Positions 59,647-64,000 of a stretch of 64,000 nt of DNA are shown one piece after another; positions within the stretch are counted from its first letter, which is position 1, and each line of letters opens with the position of its first letter. The notes under the pieces were generated by a model, which saw only the letters and a list, made by a program, of their open reading frames with translations, was not told where the DNA came from and searched no databases. A program made the position numbers and the translations under genes. Origin of the DNA: an uncultured Lachnospiraceae bacterium (GTDB lineage Bacteria; Bacillota; Clostridia; Lachnospirales; Lachnospiraceae); contig CATLHM010000005.1 in NCBI GenBank assembly GCA_949949005.1, positions 124,001-188,000 of the forward strand. Direction: 5' to 3'.

Positions 59647-59661
59647 AACATTCTCTCCTCT

Positions 59662-60756
59662 TTATTCGGATATTTCCAAAGCCACAGTATTCATCCCATC
59701 CTCCCCAGAATACCCAAGGTATTCCATTTTTCTGGAGGCATACTTTATGAGCGCCAGGGCCGTGGGGTTGTCACAATCCGCCGGGTCAAACGCTCCTCCG
59801 TTATACTGCACCTGCAATTGCATACAGGCTTCTTCCTGGGAATATGCGGCCGTGATCTGCATGGAGACCTTATCCGGCAGTATGGGCAGCAGTATCTCTA
59901 CACACAATTCTTCAAATACTTCCTGGAAATGATAAATGATTTTCTGCGGAATCAGGTGCCTGCGTCCATATTCTTCGATCTGGCTGTTCATGCCGATAAA
60001 ATCAAAATCCCTGGAATCGATCGCCGCGGTAAATACTTTCAGGCGGCGAATGAACTGCTTGGTACGCTCCCGCCTGGGATGCTCAAAGATCTGCTCCGGC
60101 GTCCCATCCTCGTAAATCTCTCCCTGATCCATATAAAAGATACGTGTGGATACATCCCTGGCAAATTTCATCTCATGGGTCACGATTAACATAGTCAGTC
60201 CCTGCCCCGCCAGCGAGCGTATCACGGCAAGCACTTCTCCTACCATAGTCGGATCCAGTGCGCTGGTGGGTTCGTCGAACAGGATAATTTCGGGATCCAT
60301 AGACAAGGTTCTCGCAATGGCCGCCCGCTGTTTCTGGCCGCCGGAGAGTTCATCGGCAAAAGCCAGGGCTTTGTCCGAAAGCCCCACCATACGCAGCAGC
60401 TCCATGCCCCGCTCATAGGCTTCCTGGCGCGACTTGTGCAGCAGATCCACCTGCCCCGCCATGATATTTTCAATGATTGTCATATGGGAAAACAAATGAA
60501 AACCCTGAAATACCATCCCCATTTTCCGCCTGACCAGATGGATCTTGCATTTTTTATCCGTAATCCTTTCCCCATCAATGACGATCTCTCCGCTTGTAGG
60601 CGTCTCCAACAGATTAATGCAGCGAAGCAGCGTGGACTTGCCCGTTCCGGAAGGGCCGATAATGGATATGACTTCCCCCTTTTTGATTTCGGTACTGATA
60701 TCTTTAAGCGGCGTCACTGATGCGTATTCTTTCCGTAAATGTGAAATCTGTATCAC
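59662..60756 (-). CDS. Amino-acid-type ABC transporter ATP-binding protein (GlnQ-like) with C-terminal HATPase-like extension
   Basis: [54 protein letters not shown]; tail [20 protein letters not shown]...[14 protein letters not shown]...[29 protein letters not shown]. Confidence 0.85.
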   Translation of the reverse strand: MIQISHLRKEYASVTPLKDISTEIKKGEVISIIGPSGTGKSTLLRCINLLETPTSGEIVIDGERITDKKCKIHLVRRKMGMVFQGFHLFSHMTIIENIMAGQVDLLHKSRQEAYERGMELLRMVGLSDKALAFADELSGGQKQRAAIARTLSMDPEIILFDEPTSALDPTMVGEVLAVIRSLAGQGLTMLIVTHEMKFARDVSTRIFYMDQGEIYEDGTPEQIFEHPRRERTKQFIRRLKVFTAAIDSRDFDFIGMNSQIEEYGRRHLIPQKIIYHFQEVFEELCVEILLPILPDKVSMQITAAYSQEEACMQLQVQYNGGAFDPADCDNPTALALIKYASRKMEYLGYSGEDGMNTVALEISE

Positions 60757-62342
60757 TGCGTTTCCACCCCCTTTACTTCGCGCTTTCTGCGTTTCGGATC
60801 CATACTGCGTTCCGCATAGCTCAGCACCCCGGTCATAAGGTTTGCAATCGCAAAATAAATGACTGCCGTGGCAATCAGCGGGAAAAATGCGTCCATCGTA
60901 TGGGAACGGATAATATCAGACACCTTTGTCAGATCCTGCACCGCAATGTAGCCCACAACAGAGGTCATTTTTACCATTGAAATGAACTCTCCTTTTAATA
61001 CAGGGAGAAAACGCATGGCTGCCTGTGGAAATACGATTTTCCAAAAAGTCTGGTACCTTGTATACCCCATGGCAAATGCGGCTTCCGACTGCCCCTTCTC
61101 CACGGTTTCCAGGCCGTTTCGCATCATTTCCGAGGTATAGGCGCTGAAATTGATGGAAAAACCGATCACCGCCACCACAATTCCGGAAATATCTATCGAA
61201 CCAAAAATGATGTAAAATAGAATCATCAAGAACACAACGATGGGCATCCCCTGAACAAGCCGAATATATGCGGCAGTGCCCAAACTGACGGGCTTTTGTT
61301 TCATGCGCCTTAGCATACATAAGCCAAACCCCATGAGCAGCCCGAAAATTCCTGAGAGTACCGAAATCAACACTGTAATGCCAAGTCCGTCTAAAATCAT
61401 TTTCCAGCGGTTTTCTTCGATAAAGGTACTGTAAAAGCTCTGCCGCAACCGCTCCCAAAAATTTCCTGTGAATTCCTGGATGTTTTGGTCGCGTACAAGC
61501 AAGACAACAGCACTCTTACAATATGGCTCGGAAAAATCCACATATTTTCTCTTTTCCTCTGTAATATCCATACACCCGCTGGCAACATCCGCTTTCCCGC
61601 TTTGAATGGCCGGGACAAGGGCATCAAAATCACAGATGGTCATTTCCACTTTCAAATCCAACTCTTTTGCCACCATAAGCACAAGGTCTAAGTCATAGCC
61701 GGCGCTCTCCCCGCCCTTGCCGATATAGCACATGGGATTGTAGGTGGCGTCATGGTAATAGCGTATCGTGCCATTCTTGCCCTCCCAGTCCTGGGGGATC
61801 AGCACTTTTCCCTCTTCGTCCCCATCCATCCATTTTTCCTGTAGCGCATCTATCGTACCGTCCTCCCAAAGCTGCTTAATCACGGTATTAAAAGATTCCA
61901 GAAAGGGGCTGTTTTTGGGGAAAACAATCCCATATTCCGCTTCGGCCACAACCTCCGACATGATACAGATCCCTTCATTTGCATGGACGGCCAGACGCGC
62001 AACCGGCTCATCCAGGCATACGGCGTCCACCCGGCCACTCCGCAGCGCAGTAACCGAATCCGTCGCCGAAGGATAATAGACAAAGGTATTCTCATGATCC
62101 AGCGCGCCTTTTAACACCGTATCAAAGCCGGTAATCATCCCGATTTTTTTCCCGGTGAGCTCATCCAGACTGCCGTATTCCGGCTGCGCCTGGCCGTGAG
62201 CTTTTGAAGCTTCCGGGCCTGCCCCATTATTCCCGGTTTCTGCCGCCCAGACTGACCGTCCCGGCGTCAGAAATACAAACAGCAAAACCAGCAGACAGCA
62301 CAGTGCGATATGTACGCAGCGCTTTTTTATAACCCGATTCAT
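60753..62342 (-). CDS. Fused substrate-binding protein + amino-acid ABC permease
   Basis: SBP_bac_3-like [62 protein letters not shown]-terminal permease with [31 protein letters not shown]; start at [13 protein letters not shown]. Confidence 0.85.
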   Translation of the reverse strand: MNRVIKKRCVHIALCCLLVLLFVFLTPGRSVWAAETGNNGAGPEASKAHGQAQPEYGSLDELTGKKIGMITGFDTVLKGALDHENTFVYYPSATDSVTALRSGRVDAVCLDEPVARLAVHANEGICIMSEVVAEAEYGIVFPKNSPFLESFNTVIKQLWEDGTIDALQEKWMDGDEEGKVLIPQDWEGKNGTIRYYHDATYNPMCYIGKGGESAGYDLDLVLMVAKELDLKVEMTICDFDALVPAIQSGKADVASGCMDITEEKRKYVDFSEPYCKSAVVLLVRDQNIQEFTGNFWERLRQSFYSTFIEENRWKMILDGLGITVLISVLSGIFGLLMGFGLCMLRRMKQKPVSLGTAAYIRLVQGMPIVVFLMILFYIIFGSIDISGIVVAVIGFSINFSAYTSEMMRNGLETVEKGQSEAAFAMGYTRYQTFWKIVFPQAAMRFLPVLKGEFISMVKMTSVVGYIAVQDLTKVSDIIRSHTMDAFFPLIATAVIYFAIANLMTGVLSYAERSMDPKRRKREVKGVETQ

Positions 62343-62474
62343 CAGTTCCCTCCTCTTTTCTCTGTCTGTCATAAGCTTATGTCCATTAATAGGATTGATG
62401 GCTGCTCCAACTGCGCTTCCCTTTCATAAAAAACTGGTCCTGGAACGTTCTCCAAAACGCGGGGGAATCAATTC

Positions 62475-62771
62475 TCACTCAATCGTCAGAATATCCGAAA
62501 ATCCCGTCACCTCGAACACCTCGGAGATAACCTCGTTGACATTGCGGATCACCATCTTCCCCTGCTTGTTCATAACCTTCTGCGCAGCCAGCAGAACGCG
62601 CAGCCCCGCCGAGGATAAGTACTCCAGCTTTGCGAAGTCCAGGTTGAGCTCGGTATTGTCGCCTATGCTCTGCTTGAATTCTGCCTCGAGCTGCGGCGCG
62701 GTGGTGGTGTCGAGCCTGCCCTCCAGGGCGATGTTCAGCGATTTGTCTGTCTGATTTTTGATGATGTTCAT
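62475..62771 (-). CDS. STAS-domain anti-anti-sigma-type protein (RsbV-like)
   Basis: MNIIKNQTDKSLNIALEGRLDTTTAPQLEAEFKQ...LDFAKLEYLSSAGLRVLLAAQKVM with conserved SSAGLR phospho-site. Confidence 0.9.
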   Translation of the reverse strand: MNIIKNQTDKSLNIALEGRLDTTTAPQLEAEFKQSIGDNTELNLDFAKLEYLSSAGLRVLLAAQKVMNKQGKMVIRNVNEVISEVFEVTGFSDILTIE

Positions 62772-62785
62772 ATCTTTTCCCTCTT

Positions 62786-62847
62786 TCTGCGCTGCTTTTT
62801 CCCCACAAACTTGTTTGAGTTTTTCAAGTTTGTGGATGCAGCGCAGA
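62786..62847 (-). promoter_or_regulatory. Nested hairpin in the 5'UTR of the STAS gene
   Basis: Outer stem tctgcgctgc / gcagcgcaga and inner stem ccacaaacttg / caagtttgtgg. Confidence 0.6.
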
Positions 62848-62970
62848 CACAAACTTGTGAGTGAAAGATTGAAAATCGTGTACTCTTTCCTCCTGAAAAT
62901 TATTGTACTCTCAACACATGGGCATATGGTTTCAGTATACAATCTCCCCCAGGCTTTGCCATAGCCATGG

Positions 62971-63003
62971 CACGAATTGTAAAAATCCGTCCCGAATTGT
63001 ATA
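62971..63003. promoter_or_regulatory. Direct repeat cgaattgta x2, 20-bp period; candidate LytTR-type operator
   Basis: cacgaattgtaaaaatccgtcccgaattgtataaa between divergent STAS operon and LytTR regulator gene. Confidence 0.4.
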
Positions 63004-63076
63004 AAACTCCCTGATTTGGGGCTTGCAAGAACCACCTTTTATAATTCTCGATTTTTCCTCCGTTTCATGCTATGAT

Positions 63077-63147
63077 AGTGTGAAATCAAAGATTTCACCA
63101 TCCTGATTTGTATGCCCGCTAAGGCGGGCTGATGGGAGTTAGTGTGC
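63077..63147. repeat. Modular hairpin repeat, copy 3 (inverted)
   Basis: tagtgtgaaatcaaagatttcaccatcctgatttgtatgcccgctaaggcgggctgatgggagttagtgtg. Confidence 0.9.
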
Positions 63148-63176
63148 AAATATTTTTGAGTAAAGGAGAGCTTTCC

Positions 63177-63896
63177 ATGCGAATCGCCATTGTGGATGAT
63201 ATTGCATCAGAACGGGAACAACTGAGCGCGGGGCTGGGTGTACAGCTTGCCCGTCTCTCCCTTGACGCCGTAATCTTTGAGTACGCCTCCGGTTCGGATT
63301 TTCTGACTGCTGCCGGGAAAGAACGGTTTGACCTTGTTTTCCTTGATATTTATATGGGAAATGAAAACGGAGTAGATACGGCCCAGGCCCTGCGCCGCTT
63401 TGACGCGGACTGTATGCTTGTATTTACCACCATCTCCACCGACCATGCCCTTGACGGCTTTCGTGTCCGGGCATTCCACTATCTGGTAAAGCCCTACACG
63501 GAGGCAGACCTAGCCGCCCTTTTTGACGAAATCATAAAGCGGCTTCCCGCCGATGACAGATATATTGAAGTGAACGCCGTCGGCGGTTCCATCCGGCTGC
63601 GTTTCCGGGAAATACTCTATGCGGAGCACCATCAGCATCAGATACATATCTACCGGACAGACGGGCAGGAGACCGTAGTGCGGCAGACCTTCCGGGAGTT
63701 CTGCGCCAGACTTGCGGACGGGCGTTTTTTTCCCTGCAGCCGGGGCGTCGTCGTCAACCTGGAACACGCCGGGGATTTTGACGGCGCGGATTTCATCCTG
63801 AAAAACGGGAAAAGGGTTCCCGTCAGCCGCGACCTTTCCAAAGCAGCCAGGATGGCTTTCGGTGATTTCCTCTTTGGAAGGAGGGAAAAAAGATGA
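63177..63896 (+). CDS. LytTR-family response regulator
   Basis: MRIAIVDDIASEREQLSAGL, DLVFLDIYMGNENGVD; LytTR C-terminal domain; start chosen at 63177 because upstream in-frame ATG lies inside the repeat. Confidence 0.85.
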   Translation: MRIAIVDDIASEREQLSAGLGVQLARLSLDAVIFEYASGSDFLTAAGKERFDLVFLDIYMGNENGVDTAQALRRFDADCMLVFTTISTDHALDGFRVRAFHYLVKPYTEADLAALFDEIIKRLPADDRYIEVNAVGGSIRLRFREILYAEHHQHQIHIYRTDGQETVVRQTFREFCARLADGRFFPCSRGVVVNLEHAGDFDGADFILKNGKRVPVSRDLSKAARMAFGDFLFGRREKR

Positions 63897-64000
63897 CGGA
63901 ATTTTTACGCTCCCTGCTGGAACTGATGATCCTGCTGCCGGCTATGCTGCTTGCCTGCCTGCCCGTAAAAGGATACCTGCGTTTGTCCCCTGTAAGACTT
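63893..64000 (+). CDS. Start of membrane protein, probably the partner sensor kinase (truncated by window edge)
   Basis: ATG overlapping the LytTR stop; MTEFLRSLLELMILLPAMLLACLPVKGYLRLSPVRL open to window end. Confidence 0.5.
   Translation, partial: MTEFLRSLLELMILLPAMLLACLPVKGYLRLSPVRL

Noticed and set aside
35233-62771. Considered the RsbU/RsbW/STAS set as an ordinary sigma-B module
   Set aside because: No sigma-factor-like ORF in the window; however, the client could be encoded elsewhere, so this is only a provisional rejection.
63132-63176. Upstream start (MGVSVQIFLSKGELS) for the LytTR regulator
   Set aside because: The ATG falls inside the dispersed repeat; the internal MRIAIVDD at 63177 has aggagag-like RBS and the conserved receiver start.
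1-64000. CRISPR arrays, rRNA and tRNA genes
   Set aside because: No regularly spaced repeat-spacer pattern and no recognisable rRNA/tRNA sequence found by reading; a tool scan (CRISPRfinder, tRNAscan, Infernal) would be decisive.

Overview
The window looks like Firmicutes / Lachnospiraceae-type DNA (inferred from gene content). From left to right it contains: (1) the N-terminus of an ABC exporter and an Agr-like GHKL kinase / LytTR regulator pair. (2) A small accessory stretch with an AIPR-like remnant, an unlisted 31-aa holin-like peptide inside a structured RNA, and a deoxyribosyltransferase-like gene. (3) A Gram-positive glycan-utilization locus: GH120-type beta-xylosidase, MFS, amidohydrolase, three esterases, a CocE-type hydrolase, an LplABC-like ABC importer and a YesM/YesN pair. 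(4) A degraded accessory zone: a GT2 fused to a winged helix, a Schlafen/AlbA pseudogene with 13-bp slippage repeats, and a broken S41 peptidase. (5) A RloA/RloB-like ATPase + RloB defence cassette bounded by identical 76-bp direct repeats. (6) A second LplABC importer with its own YesM/YesN pair. (7) The most interesting part: a ~27.5 kb co-directional minus-strand block (62771 to 35233). It encodes a STAS protein, an RsbU-like PP2C phosphatase, an RsbW-like kinase, three MATE exporters each carrying a C-terminal HATPase (RsbW-like) domain, an amino-acid-type ABC ATPase with a HATPase-like tail, a GH3-family acyl-amido synthetase, an alkylsulfatase-like metallo-beta-lactamase lipoprotein, a beta-propeller-like lipoprotein, an acyltransferase-3, a phosphotransferase and a 3041-aa A-T-C-A-T-C-A-T-R NRPS. 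A divergent LytTR regulator follows. I propose this block is an NRPS small-molecule system in which partner-switching kinase domains are attached directly to transporters, with no sigma factor visible. Two families of dispersed hairpin repeats, one with covariation, also occur. All family calls come from reading motifs; no database search was run.
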